From positions 1 through 64,000 of the forward strand of contig NZ_JAIMJB010000013.1 in the NCBI RefSeq assembly GCF_021295345.1: a DNA stretch of 64,000 nt, given 5' to 3'. Under the pieces are notes generated by a model. It saw only the letters and a program-made list of their open reading frames with translations, ran no database searches and had not been told where the DNA came from. Of this stretch, positions 15,801-25,693 are shown in pieces. Position numbers and translations under genes: made by a program. Each line of letters begins with the position of its first letter. Positions within the stretch are counted from its first letter, which is position 1. This stretch comes from Motilimonas eburnea (GTDB lineage: Bacteria; Pseudomonadota; Gammaproteobacteria; Enterobacterales; CBDFNC01).

Positions 15801-16808
15801 ATGAGTCTTGAATTAAGCAACATCATCATCCATTCCTTGGTAATGGAAAATGAAGGGCAGTTGATCTGCCGTACCCGAGATCAGGAGCTGGCGATTAATG
15901 CCAGTGTTAACGGTCTTGTTGAAGAACTGCAAACCAGTTATCAAAGCAAAGCGGGCAAAGGGTTTGGCTACTTTTCGCAAGATGAAGAGCATAACAGCGA
16001 GTTTGCTTCGCTACTGCGCCAGCAACTGGACCATGAACTGAGTTTTGTTGATTTCTCAAAGTCAGCTGCCCACTTACTGGCTAATGAAGTGTCTAAGTAT
16101 GAGTTTGCAGAAGAAGGCGTGTTGCTACTTGCTAAATATACTTGGGTGGCCAGTGACTACTTATTATTGGTGATGTTAGCCAATAAAGACACCGTGATGG
16201 TGACCGATGAGCTGGATATTAGCAGCAGCCGTCATTTAGATTTAAGTAAAGCGCAATTAGCGGCGCGTATTGATCTTACTCAATTTGAACGCGAGCCAGA
16301 GAGTAACCGCTATATTTCTTATGTGAAAGGGCGAGTAGGACGTAAAGTAGCTGACTTTTTCTTAGATTTCATGGGTTGTCAGCCGGGCCTTGATGCCAAG
16401 GTACAAAACGTAGGCCTTATGAAAGCCGTCGATGAGTATTGTGAAAAACAAGCCTTGCCTGCGACCGAGAGCAAAGAGATCAGGGAAAATGTGTTTAACT
16501 ATTGCGCCGAGCAACTGAGCCAAGGCGAGGAAGTTGAATTAAAGAGCTTGGCCGAGGTGTTGCCAGAGCCAAGCGCCGACGCGAGCTTTTACGATTTTGT
16601 GACCGAAGATTATGAGCTAGAAGAACGATTTCCGGTGGATCGCAGCACCATTCGCAAATTGACCAAATATGTTGGTTCGGGAGGGGGGTTAAGCATCAGT
16701 TTTGATCAAAAGCATTTAGGTGAACGAGTCACCTATGATGAGCAAACCGATACCTTAACCATTGTCGGGTTACCCCCTAATTTGCGCGAGCAGTTAAAAC
16801 GAAAATAG
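15801..16808 (+). CDS. yejK: Nucleoid-associated protein YejK (NdpA)
   Basis: The product has 335 residues, the usual family length. Landmarks are the N-terminal LSNIIIHSLVMENEGQLICRTRDQEL, the central FVDFSKSAAHLLANEV, SYVKGRVGRKVADFFLDFMGC and the C-terminal VTYDEQTDTLTIVGLPPNLREQL. YejK/NdpA associates with the nucleoid and interacts with topoisomerases in E. coli. The gene is divergent from yejL-yejM. A TATAAT at 15762-15767 is a possible -10 box, but I see no good -35. Confidence 0.93.
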   Translation: MSLELSNIIIHSLVMENEGQLICRTRDQELAINASVNGLVEELQTSYQSKAGKGFGYFSQDEEHNSEFASLLRQQLDHELSFVDFSKSAAHLLANEVSKYEFAEEGVLLLAKYTWVASDYLLLVMLANKDTVMVTDELDISSSRHLDLSKAQLAARIDLTQFEREPESNRYISYVKGRVGRKVADFFLDFMGCQPGLDAKVQNVGLMKAVDEYCEKQALPATESKEIRENVFNYCAEQLSQGEEVELKSLAEVLPEPSADASFYDFVTEDYELEERFPVDRSTIRKLTKYVGSGGGLSISFDQKHLGERVTYDEQTDTLTIVGLPPNLREQLKRK

Positions 16809-17056
16809 TACCACGCCGACTAAATAAGGGGTTAATTAACACGGTGGCCACATCAGCGGGCCACTTGAGCGCCATTTTCGCTTGATTATCTAACCTTTTT
16901 AGCAAAATCAAAGCTGGGCACTTGTAATTAAATCCGTTTATGCGATAACCCAATGTTAAAGGCTGATCCAATCCAGCATGGCGCGATAAGATCGGCTGGC
17001 AAGCTTCGCGAACCACCCAAGCTAGGTTGATAGCTGGGTTAAAACTCAAGGATGAG

Positions 17057-18253
17057 ATGACATTGAAGGGCGGCGTGTTAGGTTTACTGGCATATGTGTG
17101 TGGCTTGGTGCTGATCATTAGCACCAGTTTTGCCGTGAATGCTAAAAATCCCCCCCAACCTTTGGTCATTTGGCTATCCAATGAATTTTCTGTTGAAGCC
17201 GTCAGTGCGATTGCTAAGCGCTTTACGCAAAGTTCCGCTATTCCTGTTCGGGTTGAGTCGCCGCCTTTTGCTCATGCTAAGTTTCCTTTATTTGCGCCAA
17301 ATGGTAATGGCCCGGATATTTTCATTGATTATCACCATCGACTAGGCCGCTGGGCCAACCAAGGCTTGCTGGCTTCTGTTGACTATTTACCCACGAGCAT
17401 GGCGCAATATGTTCCCTTGGCAGTGAACAGTCTGAAATATCAAGATCAGTATTACGGTTATCCTTTAGGCATTGAAGTGCTGAGCTTGGCATACAATAAG
17501 AACTTGGTGGCTAACCCGCCAACGAATTGGTACCAAATGCAATACTGGCAAAAGATATTAATGCGCCAAGGTTTCCAGTCTTTGGTTTGGCCGGTTGAGC
17601 AAACTTTTTATAGCTTTCCTTTTGTAGCTGCATTTGGTGGCTACAGCTTTGCGCACTCTGGCTTTGCTTTTGATGCCAAAAGGTTAGGCCTCTCGGAGCC
17701 GGGCGCGAGCCGTGGGATTGATTTTTTGCGTGCCCTCATTGCGCAAAACTGGCTTAGTTTAAAAGCCAATCCCGCACAGATCATGAAAGACTTTAGCCAG
17801 CAACAACTGGCTATGATGTTGGTGTTACCCCGCCATTGGCATGATCTGAAAAAGCTCGGTTTCAGTGTGGGGTTAACCTCGCTACCCAGCATTGAAAATA
17901 AGCCGTTACGATCATTTATTAATGTGTCAGCGGCTTACATTAATCAACACAGTCAGCAACAAGACATTGCTGCCTTTTTTATTGAAAATTACCTGACCAC
18001 AGAGACAGGCTTGGCGACCCTAGACAAGCATGTGGCCTTGGGGGTGCCGGCATACATACCTTATTTAAACCGGGTGGCGAGTAACCCTTGGGTGCAGACC
18101 AGTTTTGCCAGTTTACGAGATGCCCAATTAACCCCTAACATCCCTGAAATAGGACGCTTTTTTGATGTGATGTCGATGGTGTGGCGCCAATTGCCCAGCG
18201 ATAAGTCATCGACCCTGATATTACAACAGGCTCAGCAAAGGGTGGTGCAATGA
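17057..18253 (+). CDS. MalE-like periplasmic sugar-binding protein
   Basis: The product has 398 residues, close to MalE. A signal peptide (about 1-30) precedes a family 1 solute-binding fold: LVIWLSNEFSVEAVSAIAKRF at the start, GPDIFIDYHHRLGRWANQGLL, YGYPLGIEVLSLAYNKNLV and FINVSAAYINQHSQQQDIAAFFIENYLT. The ATG was chosen for AAGGA just upstream; an in-frame start 30 bases earlier has no such signal. It is the first gene of a four-gene maltose-type ABC operon and overlaps the next gene by 4 bases. The sequence is diverged from E. coli MalE, so maltose or maltodextrin is likely but not certain. Confidence 0.75.
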   Translation: MTLKGGVLGLLAYVCGLVLIISTSFAVNAKNPPQPLVIWLSNEFSVEAVSAIAKRFTQSSAIPVRVESPPFAHAKFPLFAPNGNGPDIFIDYHHRLGRWANQGLLASVDYLPTSMAQYVPLAVNSLKYQDQYYGYPLGIEVLSLAYNKNLVANPPTNWYQMQYWQKILMRQGFQSLVWPVEQTFYSFPFVAAFGGYSFAHSGFAFDAKRLGLSEPGASRGIDFLRALIAQNWLSLKANPAQIMKDFSQQQLAMMLVLPRHWHDLKKLGFSVGLTSLPSIENKPLRSFINVSAAYINQHSQQQDIAAFFIENYLTTETGLATLDKHVALGVPAYIPYLNRVASNPWVQTSFASLRDAQLTPNIPEIGRFFDVMSMVWRQLPSDKSSTLILQQAQQRVVQ

Positions 18254-19839
18254 AACGAATCGCTCCCTTGCCTTATTTAACCTGGCGTTTTGGCGTTAAT
18301 CTTATCTTGGTGATTGCCTTACTGGTTTTGTTTGGGGTGTTAGTTTGGTCTCAGGAATATGTCTTTGCTTTGGTTTGGCTTGTGTTGAGTGTGTCGGCCA
18401 TCTGGGTTTATGGCGTTAAATCCGGTCAGGCTTATCGCATGTTATTTCCCGCCTTGGCTTTGATAGCTTGTTTTGCGCTGTTGCCACTTTTATTTACTGT
18501 CTTTATCAGCACCACCAATTATTCCAGTAGCCATCTGCGTTCCCTTAACAGCACGGTTGAGCAGCTGTTGCAACGTACATTCATCGGTGAGCACAGGTAT
18601 CAGTATCAGTTATTGGTGGATGGGGATATTTTTCGCTTAAAATTGCGCTATGAAGACCGGACTTATTTAAGCCAGTCTTTTGCGATGAAGGCGGCGCCAA
18701 GTGAATCATTACGCCTCGCGGCAGGTGGTGCAAACTTGTTTTTACCCGAAGCAGAGCTGGAACAACAGGTGCTGTTTCGTCAAATGTACGGTGATTTACC
18801 CTTGCAATTACCGAGCGGCTCGGTGTTAACGCGTATCGATTTTAAACATTATGCTCAGGTGTTGCCCAAGTACCGCTTGTTAGATCAAGGTCTGATGCTC
18901 AGTAATGGCCAGCTCGTCAATGATGCCGTGACCTTGTTTGATAATCAAACAGCGCATTATTTGCGACCAAACTTACAGACGGGTTTTTTTCAGGCCATTG
19001 ATGGTGAGGGTAAATTTATCGGCCCGCAGGTTAATCCCGGTTTTGTTGTTTGGCAGGGGGGAGAGCAGTATCAAACCATTTTTGCACAGCAAAGCTTATG
19101 GTTACCCTTATTGCGGGTGTTATTTTGGACCTTGCTGTTTGCCGTGGTGTCGTTACTTGGCAGCTTTATGCTGGGATTGTTATTGGCTCAGTTGACGTTG
19201 TTACAACGAGGCTGGAAGGGGTTTGCTTATCGCTTAGTTTTGTTGTTACCTTGGGCGATTCCCTCTTTTATCACCATATTGAGTTTTAAGGTTTTGCTGA
19301 TGCCTGAATCGGGCGAATTAGCAATACTATTGAATCACTTGGTGCACTTTGCGCCTGATTGGTTGAATCAACCGAGCAGTGCTCGGTTGGTGTTATTGGG
19401 CATCAGTATCTGGTTGGGTTACCCCTATGTCATGTTATTGGCACTGGCATGCTTAAGGCGATTACCTAACGACTATTACGAGTCGGCAGCGTTATCGGGC
19501 TACGGGCCAGTACGGCGTTTTTATTACCTGACCATTCCATTAACCTTTAAGCCCTTGAAGCCCGTTTTATTGGCCTTATTTGCATTTAATTTACACAACT
19601 TTTCCTTGGTGTATTTGTTTAATCAAGGCATGCCAGTGATGGCCGATGCATTACCCCTTGCGGGTCACACCCAATTATTGCTGAATTATGTGTACAGTAT
19701 CGGTTTTAGTGAGCAACAAAACTTTGCTTTGGCCAGCGCTATCACTACATTTGGTTTGTGCTTACTGGGGGCCATTGCTTATGGTGCTTGGCGCTGGTTA
19801 GGTAAAGATCCAGCATGGGGGAGCCAGGCTTATGAGTAG
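18250..19839 (+). CDS. MalF-like ABC permease
   Basis: The product has 529 residues. Three N-terminal helices end in LLPLLFTVFISTTNYSS, the MalF signature before the large periplasmic P2 loop (about residues 90-275). Five further helices follow. The cytoplasmic EAA loop is YYESAALSGYGPVRRFYYLTIPL, which couples to the ATPase. A long P2 loop is specific to MalF of proteobacterial maltose transporters and contacts the binding protein. It overlaps its neighbours by 4 and 8 bases, so translation is coupled through the operon. Confidence 0.85.
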   Translation: MKRIAPLPYLTWRFGVNLILVIALLVLFGVLVWSQEYVFALVWLVLSVSAIWVYGVKSGQAYRMLFPALALIACFALLPLLFTVFISTTNYSSSHLRSLNSTVEQLLQRTFIGEHRYQYQLLVDGDIFRLKLRYEDRTYLSQSFAMKAAPSESLRLAAGGANLFLPEAELEQQVLFRQMYGDLPLQLPSGSVLTRIDFKHYAQVLPKYRLLDQGLMLSNGQLVNDAVTLFDNQTAHYLRPNLQTGFFQAIDGEGKFIGPQVNPGFVVWQGGEQYQTIFAQQSLWLPLLRVLFWTLLFAVVSLLGSFMLGLLLAQLTLLQRGWKGFAYRLVLLLPWAIPSFITILSFKVLLMPESGELAILLNHLVHFAPDWLNQPSSARLVLLGISIWLGYPYVMLLALACLRRLPNDYYESAALSGYGPVRRFYYLTIPLTFKPLKPVLLALFAFNLHNFSLVYLFNQGMPVMADALPLAGHTQLLLNYVYSIGFSEQQNFALASAITTFGLCLLGAIAYGAWRWLGKDPAWGSQAYE

Positions 19840-20695
19840 GCGTGTTAATCATGCTCGCTGGTGGCACCATCTTATCTTGGGAGGCATGGCCTGTGTGGTG
19901 CTGACCCCCGTACTATTGATTATCTGGGTGTCGTTTGGCTCTCCCGGAGCTCAAACCGGTGAGTTTACCCTCAACCACTGGCGGTTAGTATTGGGTCTTG
20001 GCGTAAAAGAGTCTGATGGCAGTTGGACCTTTTCCCCTTTTCCTGCACTGACTTGGCTCGGCAACAGTGTAAAAATTTCCTTAATTTATGCCAGTCTAGC
20101 GACGTTGATCGCTGCTTTAGCCGCTTACGGTTTATTGCGCAATCAGCGTGCTAGTGCCCACTCCTTAGCCAATATGCTATTGGTGTTACAATTTTTGCCT
20201 TCGGTGTTAGCGATAGTGGCGGTGTATATTCTATTGCGCAAGCTGGGTATGTTTGTGCCGTTATTGGGGGTTAATACCCATGGTGGCTTGATATTGTCTT
20301 ATTTGGGGGGGGTGGCGTTTTATATTTGGTTTTTAAAAGAGCAAATTGCTTATTTACCGAGGGAATATGAAGAAGGTGCGCGCGTCACTAACGCCAGTGC
20401 GTGGCAGATTTTTGGTCATATTGTGCTGCCTTTGTTAGCACCGGCTTTTTTAGTCACTTTTTTAATCGCTTTTATGACCAGTTTTGGTGAGTTCCCGTTG
20501 GCTTCCATCTTATTGCAAAAGCAAACTCAATATACCTTAGCAGTCGGCGCACCAAATTACTTATCACCGCAATATTACCATTGGGGGGAGTTTGCGGCTT
20601 TTGCGGTGCTGTCATCTATGCCAGCATTACTGCTTTTGGCCATGATCCAGTATTGGCTCCTTTACCTGATACCTAAGTGGAAAAAAGAGAAATAA
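19832..20695 (+). CDS. MalG-like ABC permease
   Basis: The product has 287 residues with six membrane helices. The EAA motif is REYEEGARVTNASAWQIFGHI followed by VLPLLAPA. The FMTSFGEFPLASILL segment in the fifth helix region matches MalG, which lines the substrate path with MalF. It starts inside the end of malF and ends one base before the ATPase start codon. Confidence 0.85.
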   Translation: MSRRVNHARWWHHLILGGMACVVLTPVLLIIWVSFGSPGAQTGEFTLNHWRLVLGLGVKESDGSWTFSPFPALTWLGNSVKISLIYASLATLIAALAAYGLLRNQRASAHSLANMLLVLQFLPSVLAIVAVYILLRKLGMFVPLLGVNTHGGLILSYLGGVAFYIWFLKEQIAYLPREYEEGARVTNASAWQIFGHIVLPLLAPAFLVTFLIAFMTSFGEFPLASILLQKQTQYTLAVGAPNYLSPQYYHWGEFAAFAVLSSMPALLLLAMIQYWLLYLIPKWKKEK

Positions 20696-20696
20696 C

Positions 20697-21830
20697 ATGT
20701 CGCAGCTAGTGTTAAGCCATGTCAGTAAATCGTATCTGAGTAAACAACGCCCTGATACCCTGTTAGATGTTAACTTGTATGTTAACCAGGGTGAATGTTT
20801 AGGGGTCGTTGGGCCATCGGGCTCTGGGAAATCAACCTTGCTGCGTATTATTGCCGGGTTGGAAACGGTGACCAAGGGGGAGGTGCGGTTTAATCAACAG
20901 GTGATGACGGACACCGCGGCCACGAAACGAAACTTGGAAATGGTGTTTCAAAAACAAGCACTGTTGCCCCATATGAGCGTGGCGGACAATATTTTATTTG
21001 GTTTAAAAAACAAAGGACTGAAAAGAGCAGATCAAAGGCTTAGGTTAAAATGGGTAAGCCAATTGTTTGATATTGATGGCTGGCTAACTAGGCTCCCTGG
21101 CCAGTTATCTAAAGAAGCAGTCCAGCGATGCGCCATTGCCAAGGCGATGGCACCGCAATCTGAGCTGGTGTTATTTGACGAGCCATTTACTGGCTTATCA
21201 GGTGATGCTCGTAGCCAACTCAGATTAGAATTAAACCGGATCCAGCGTCAATTAGGCACTACTTTTGTCATGGTCACTCATCAATATCAAGATGCCATGG
21301 CCATTGCCGACAAAATGGCGGTGTTAAGCCATTTAAGAGCGAATGCACAAACGAATTTGGAGCAAGTGGGGCCCCCTTTAGAGTTGTACCATAACCCGCG
21401 CAACAGTCATGTGGCGAAAATCATTGGAGAGCCACAAATGTGTTTGTTGAAAGGCACCTTGGTGGATCTCAGTCATAATTTGACCACCATTGAGTTGGCT
21501 ACGGGTGGCACGGTAAGAGCACAGGTAGATACCCGCCAAGGTGAAGTCGGTAACTTAGTCACCCTAGGTATTAGAGCCGAGCACATGCAGCTAGCCAATG
21601 CTGACAAGCTTGTCCATGTTACGGCGCAAGTGGTCGGAATTGATAACTTTGGTTGTGAATCTGTTGTCCATTTAATGCGTCAAGATCAAAAAATGGTGAT
21701 GCGATTAGCCGCGACCAGCCATTTACCTAAGGTGAGTGATGTGGGTTTGCACTTTCCAAGTGAGCATTGCTATTTATTTAATCATCAGGATATCGCGTTT
21801 CCTCGCACCTCGGCTAGCTTGATATATTAG
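20697..21830 (+). CDS. MalK-like ABC ATPase with altered signature motif
   Basis: The product has 377 residues. Walker A is GPSGSGKST (39-47), the Q-loop is MVFQKQALLPHMSV, Walker B is LVLFDEP (157-163) and the switch histidine is in VTHQ (H195). A C-terminal TOBE/OB regulatory domain (about 235-377) is present, as in MalK. The ABC signature, normally LSGGQ, reads LSKEA (137-141), and the D-loop is TGLSG instead of SNLD. The base sequence there is clear and in frame. The gene sits last in the operon, directly after the MalG-like permease. The changes raise doubt about ordinary ATP hydrolysis by a homodimer. Confidence 0.85.
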   Translation: MSQLVLSHVSKSYLSKQRPDTLLDVNLYVNQGECLGVVGPSGSGKSTLLRIIAGLETVTKGEVRFNQQVMTDTAATKRNLEMVFQKQALLPHMSVADNILFGLKNKGLKRADQRLRLKWVSQLFDIDGWLTRLPGQLSKEAVQRCAIAKAMAPQSELVLFDEPFTGLSGDARSQLRLELNRIQRQLGTTFVMVTHQYQDAMAIADKMAVLSHLRANAQTNLEQVGPPLELYHNPRNSHVAKIIGEPQMCLLKGTLVDLSHNLTTIELATGGTVRAQVDTRQGEVGNLVTLGIRAEHMQLANADKLVHVTAQVVGIDNFGCESVVHLMRQDQKMVMRLAATSHLPKVSDVGLHFPSEHCYLFNHQDIAFPRTSASLIY

Positions 21831-21856
21831 GGGCGATAAACCTTACTTTTTGTCCC

Positions 21857-21884
21857 TTGTTGCTCGCGTCGAAGTCGCTATAAT
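21857..21884 (+). promoter_or_regulatory. Sigma-70 type promoter for the PTPS-like gene
   Basis: TTGTTG (21857-21862) and a perfect TATAAT (21879-21884) are 16 bp apart. Transcription would begin about 20 bp before the ATG of the downstream gene, separating it from the transporter operon. Confidence 0.55.
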
Positions 21885-21913
21885 AGCGCCTTGAATTTTG
21901 ATTGGGCACCCAC

Positions 21914-22783
21914 ATGAAACTCTTTGTTAAATCACTTACGGTTATTGACTCCTCTTACCTTGACAGCCAGCGAGGCATGGTAGGGGAGAGTTACCAAGTA
22001 GACGTTGAGCTTGATGGTCGATTGAATGACCAAAATATGCTGCTCGATTTCTCATTAGTGAAAAAACAAATCAAAGGTATTATTGATGAGGTGGTTGATC
22101 ACAAGCTGATCGTGCCAACTGAAGTGGCGGGGTGTGTATGTGAAGGTAAAGAGCAAATCGCCATTACCTTTCCCCTTAGCTCCAAGCAAAGCATTGTATT
22201 AAATGGCCCTGCTGAGGCTTATTGTTTGTTGCCTTCTGCCACTGTCAGTTTAGCGGCTTTGACCGAGTATTTGGAGCAGGTGATATTGTCTCGTTTGCCG
22301 GACAACATTACCGGGCTTAAGGTAAGCTTGAGCCATGAAGTGATCACAACGCCGTTTTACCATTACAGCCATGGCTTGAAAAAACACGATGGTAATTGCC
22401 AACGTATTGCCCATGGTCACCGCTCTCGGTTAGATATTTATCTCGATGACGTTTGGAATGAGTCGCTTGTGGCCAAATGGTGTGACCAATGGCGAGATAT
22501 CTATTTAGGAAGCCAAGAGGATGTGGTTAGTCTTGAAAAGCTATCTATTGCCTTGCCTACTTGCGCCCTTGCTGAGCAATATATTGGCTTCCAATACACT
22601 TCGTCTCAAGGTTTATTTGAACTGATCATGCCTTCGGATTTATGTGACATCGTGCCTCTCGATACGACAATAGAAAGTTTAACCCAATACTTGTGCCAAC
22701 AGATCAAGCTGCAATATCCAACGCGTAAGGTCAAGGTCATGGGTTATGAGGGGATAGGCAAGGGGGCGATAGTTGAAGCTTGA
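21914..22783 (+). CDS. Two-domain 6-pyruvoyl-tetrahydropterin synthase/QueD-like protein
   Basis: The product has 289 residues made of two T-fold-like halves. The N-terminal half reads MLLDFSLVKKQIKGIIDEVVDHKLI, keeping the D-H pair (62-63) of QueD but with GESYQ in place of the HGH zinc motif. The C-terminal half has SHGLKKHDGNCQRIAHGHRS, with zinc-type histidines 153, 167 and 169 and a catalytic-type Cys162, and ends with MGYEGIGKGA. One composite active site across the halves is possible. Single-domain relatives make 6-carboxytetrahydropterin or convert dihydroneopterin triphosphate. I cannot assign which reaction this one performs. Confidence 0.75.
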   Translation: MKLFVKSLTVIDSSYLDSQRGMVGESYQVDVELDGRLNDQNMLLDFSLVKKQIKGIIDEVVDHKLIVPTEVAGCVCEGKEQIAITFPLSSKQSIVLNGPAEAYCLLPSATVSLAALTEYLEQVILSRLPDNITGLKVSLSHEVITTPFYHYSHGLKKHDGNCQRIAHGHRSRLDIYLDDVWNESLVAKWCDQWRDIYLGSQEDVVSLEKLSIALPTCALAEQYIGFQYTSSQGLFELIMPSDLCDIVPLDTTIESLTQYLCQQIKLQYPTRKVKVMGYEGIGKGAIVEA

Positions 22784-22814
22784 TAAGTTAGGATTAAATT
22801 AACCCGTTTGGCCT

Positions 22815-22867
22815 CGCCGTAGGCAATAAAAAACCGAGCTAAGCTCGGTTTTTTATTGCCTACGGCG
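22815..22867. terminator. Bidirectional terminator, 25-bp perfect stem
   Basis: CGCCGTAGGCAATAAAAAAC continues into CGAGC, then a TAA loop and the exact reverse complement. The inner CCGAGC/GCTCGG with A and T runs can terminate transcription from both sides. It lies between the convergent PTPS-like and chemotaxis receptor genes and ends 6 bases before the receptor's stop codon. Confidence 0.85.
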
Positions 22868-22872
22868 GGTGT

Positions 22873-24876
22873 TTAGAGTTTAAACCGGGTAACCAATTGG
22901 TCTTGGTTGTTGGCCAGATCTTCAAGTACATGACCTGTGCTAGCCAGCTCTTCAATACCTTGGTAATTGACATCAGAAATATCAGAAATCCGATTGAGGT
23001 TGTTGGCAATTTCTGCACTGGTGGCTTGTTGCTCTTCGGCCGCTGCGGCAATTTGACTACTCATGTCCGAAATCAAGGTAATGATCCCTTGGATTTCTTC
23101 CATGGCGCCATTCGCTTCAGAGCTTTGCGCTATGCTTGCTTCCATTTCATGAGAACATTCAGACATCACCTCTACGGCTTTAGCGGCACTGGCTTGTAAG
23201 TTCTCGATCATGGTTTGAATTTCGGTGGTTGAATTCGTGGTCTTTTGGGCAAGGTCACGGACTTCATCGGCCACCACGGCAAAGCCGCGTCCTTGTTCAC
23301 CGGCTCGGGCTGCCTCGATGGCGGCGTTCAGCGCGAGTAAGTTGGTTTGGGCCGCAATGCCACGGATCACGTCTAATATGCCGCCGATGTTATTACTTAA
23401 GTCGCCTACTTCGGCTATTACCGTACTCGAGTCTTGGATCTTACTCGACAGTTGGTGAGTGGTTGAAATGTTGTGAGCCATCACCTCACGACCTGTATTA
23501 GAGGCATGTTCAACTTGGTTCACTTGTTCAAGGGTTGAATGGGCGGCATTGGCAACCTCGCGAACAGACTGTTCCATTTCCGTCATTGCAGCCGCGACAC
23601 TGGCTGTTTCATGGCGTTGATTATCCAATTCATGTTTAGATTTATCCATGGTGGATTGATTCAGTTTCGCGAGTTCAGTTAACTTGTGAGAGGCCTCGGC
23701 CAGCTCTGACAATATGCTGCGCATTTGCTTCACTAAGGTGTTAACTTGTTCAGCGAGTTGGCCAAACTCATTTTTACTGCGGTAGCTGACCTGTTGTGTC
23801 ATGTCACCTTCGGTCACGGCGGTTAACACTTGCAAAATAGATTGCAGAGGTTTGCGAATACTGACTGCGACACTAAAGGCCACCACGAAAGCGACCAACA
23901 ATGAAATCACCGCCACAATGATCAAGTTACTGCGACTGGTGGAGAGGGCGTCTTTGGTATTTTGCACGGCCCGCGCCACCACGTTTTCTGCGCTGTTGTT
24001 GATCTCAATGAGCATGTTAATGGCTTGATCAACCTGCTCTTTACTTTGTTCTACTTGTGAAAGCACGCTGGCTTGGGTGATCATCAACTTTTGATAGTCG
24101 GCTAATAAACCGCTTTTGGGGTCGGTGGTGTCTTTAACTAACTGAGTAACGAGCTCACCTGCCTGAGAGTTAAAGTCAGGGTTAGCTTTGGCTAAGGTTT
24201 TTGCCGCGTTTTGAATAGAACGAATTTGTAGCTTGTTACGTCTAAGTGTGGATTTTACTTTAGCTGGATCTTCTTGGTTTAATGCATCATTGGTGCTGAG
24301 TTCAAGGATGGATATTTTTGAAACTAAGGTATCTGCGGTGAATGCTGCGCTAGGGTCATCCTTGGCTAGGCTCACAATTTTTTGTTTTAAATTAGGGGTC
24401 ATGACCGCAAATTGGCTTTTCTGCTGGCTAAACTTTTCCCGTTGGTTAACAAAGTCTATCCATTTAGGCATTACCTCATTGGCGGTGGCAAAGTACGATT
24501 GCTCCTGCTCAGAAATGCCCGCAATTTGGCTAGATAGGCTAGTTTGACCTTGTGCCATTTGCGACAGTTCGTTGAGCTCGGCTTGGAATTTTTGCTGGCC
24601 TTGCTGAAATTGGTTGAGTAGTGCATCCAACTCGTCGGCTTTATCTTTGAGCAAGAAGTATTTGAGGTCGTTGTCTACCTGTAATAGCGCCACAGCGGCT
24701 TTACTGGTTTGTAAGACCAGTGGGGTCGCTTTTTCAGTAACGTCAGACATTGAACGTTCAAGCTCATTACCCGTTTGTAAGGACATGAAATTAGTGAAAA
24801 GTAGCATGATCACTAATAAAACAAAGCCCAAACTTACCTTGCGTATAATTGAGAGATTGTTCCAAAAATTCTTCAT
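22873..24876 (-). CDS. Methyl-accepting chemotaxis protein
   Basis: The product has 667 residues. Membrane helix 1 is about 13-33 ([14 protein letters not shown]). A long helical periplasmic sensor (about 35-310) follows, of the size of a helical bimodular domain. Helix 2 is [17 protein letters not shown] (about 315-340), then a HAMP domain and the cytoplasmic signalling hairpin. The hairpin tip [20 protein letters not shown] and [16 protein letters not shown] bind CheA/CheW. I see no C-terminal CheR/CheB docking pentapeptide; the protein ends LVTRFKL. The ligand is unknown. It is a single-gene unit. Confidence 0.93.
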   Translation of the reverse strand: MKNFWNNLSIIRKVSLGFVLLVIMLLFTNFMSLQTGNELERSMSDVTEKATPLVLQTSKAAVALLQVDNDLKYFLLKDKADELDALLNQFQQGQQKFQAELNELSQMAQGQTSLSSQIAGISEQEQSYFATANEVMPKWIDFVNQREKFSQQKSQFAVMTPNLKQKIVSLAKDDPSAAFTADTLVSKISILELSTNDALNQEDPAKVKSTLRRNKLQIRSIQNAAKTLAKANPDFNSQAGELVTQLVKDTTDPKSGLLADYQKLMITQASVLSQVEQSKEQVDQAINMLIEINNSAENVVARAVQNTKDALSTSRSNLIIVAVISLLVAFVVAFSVAVSIRKPLQSILQVLTAVTEGDMTQQVSYRSKNEFGQLAEQVNTLVKQMRSILSELAEASHKLTELAKLNQSTMDKSKHELDNQRHETASVAAAMTEMEQSVREVANAAHSTLEQVNQVEHASNTGREVMAHNISTTHQLSSKIQDSSTVIAEVGDLSNNIGGILDVIRGIAAQTNLLALNAAIEAARAGEQGRGFAVVADEVRDLAQKTTNSTTEIQTMIENLQASAAKAVEVMSECSHEMEASIAQSSEANGAMEEIQGIITLISDMSSQIAAAAEEQQATSAEIANNLNRISDISDVNYQGIEELASTGHVLEDLANNQDQLVTRFKL

Positions 24877-25333
24877 AAATTACTCGCGCTTTGCATTTAG
24901 AATAAGCGGCCCTGCCGCGGCTGTTGCCGGTGGCGATTGCCATTGTTATTGCTGATATGATCACTCAGTGGACTAGACTGCCAAAATAAAGTCTTTGTGC
25001 TCAATCAGTAGCGTACTTCTATTGTTATCGTTTAATTGTGATTTATCTTTAACCTAAACATAAGTTTAGTCAGATTTTTTAATAATTTTGGCCTGAATCA
25101 CCCTTTATTGCGGTAATTGATTGTCACAAAAAGTACATATAGCCTGTTACCATTGAAATTATCACTAGAAATAGTGATTAGCATCTCAAGGTTTAGGCAG
25201 TAAGGTCAAATTGCTCTCAAGATATGGCGTTAAGTCTTGTCTAGCGCGGACTTATAAAATGATGCGTTTCCCGTGTGCATCTGTCATTATATGCGCTCAG
25301 TCACATTGGCTTATTATTGATAAGGAGCAGATC
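24877..25333. other. Divergent intergenic region, chemotaxis receptor / hinT
   Basis: The 457 bp are A+T-rich in the middle (near 25020-25190) and hold no credible gene. Promoters for both divergent genes should lie here. TAAGGAG at 25321-25327 is the hinT ribosome binding site. An open frame upstream of hinT is not supported by any start signal. Confidence 0.35.
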
Positions 25334-25684
25334 ATGGCCGAAGAAACGATTTTCAGTAAGATCATTCGACAAGAAATTCCCACCCCATTGTTATATCAAG
25401 ACGATTTAGTGACAGCCTTTAGTGATATTGCTCCCAAGGCAAAAGTACATATTTTAATTGTGCCTAATGAGCTGATCGCCACTGCCAATGACATTGAAGC
25501 TGAGCATGAGCAAGTGATCGGTCGTATGTATACTGTGGCGAAACGTCTAGCTAAAGAGCAGGGCATCGATCAGTCTGGTTACCGTTTGATCATGAATTGT
25601 AATGATCATGGTGGCCAAGAGGTATACCACATTCATCTGCACTTATTGGGCGGTGAGCCCCTTGGGCCTCTGCTAGCTAAGTAA
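25334..25684 (+). CDS. hinT: HIT-family purine nucleoside phosphoramidase HinT
   Basis: The product has 116 residues, the family length. It starts [21 protein letters not shown] and carries the histidine triad HIHLHLLGG near the C-terminus and the [17 protein letters not shown] segment. HinT hydrolyses AMP-lysine and other phosphoramidates as a dimer. The ATG was chosen for TAAGGAG 6 bases upstream. It heads the hinT-COG3014-ycfL-lpoB cluster. Confidence 0.95.
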   Translation: MAEETIFSKIIRQEIPTPLLYQDDLVTAFSDIAPKAKVHILIVPNELIATANDIEAEHEQVIGRMYTVAKRLAKEQGIDQSGYRLIMNCNDHGGQEVYHIHLHLLGGEPLGPLLAK

Positions 25685-25693
25685 ACAACATTT

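Noticed and set aside
25211-25333. N-terminal extension of HinT by 41 residues
   Set aside because: The family starts at MAEETIF and TAAGGAG precedes that ATG.
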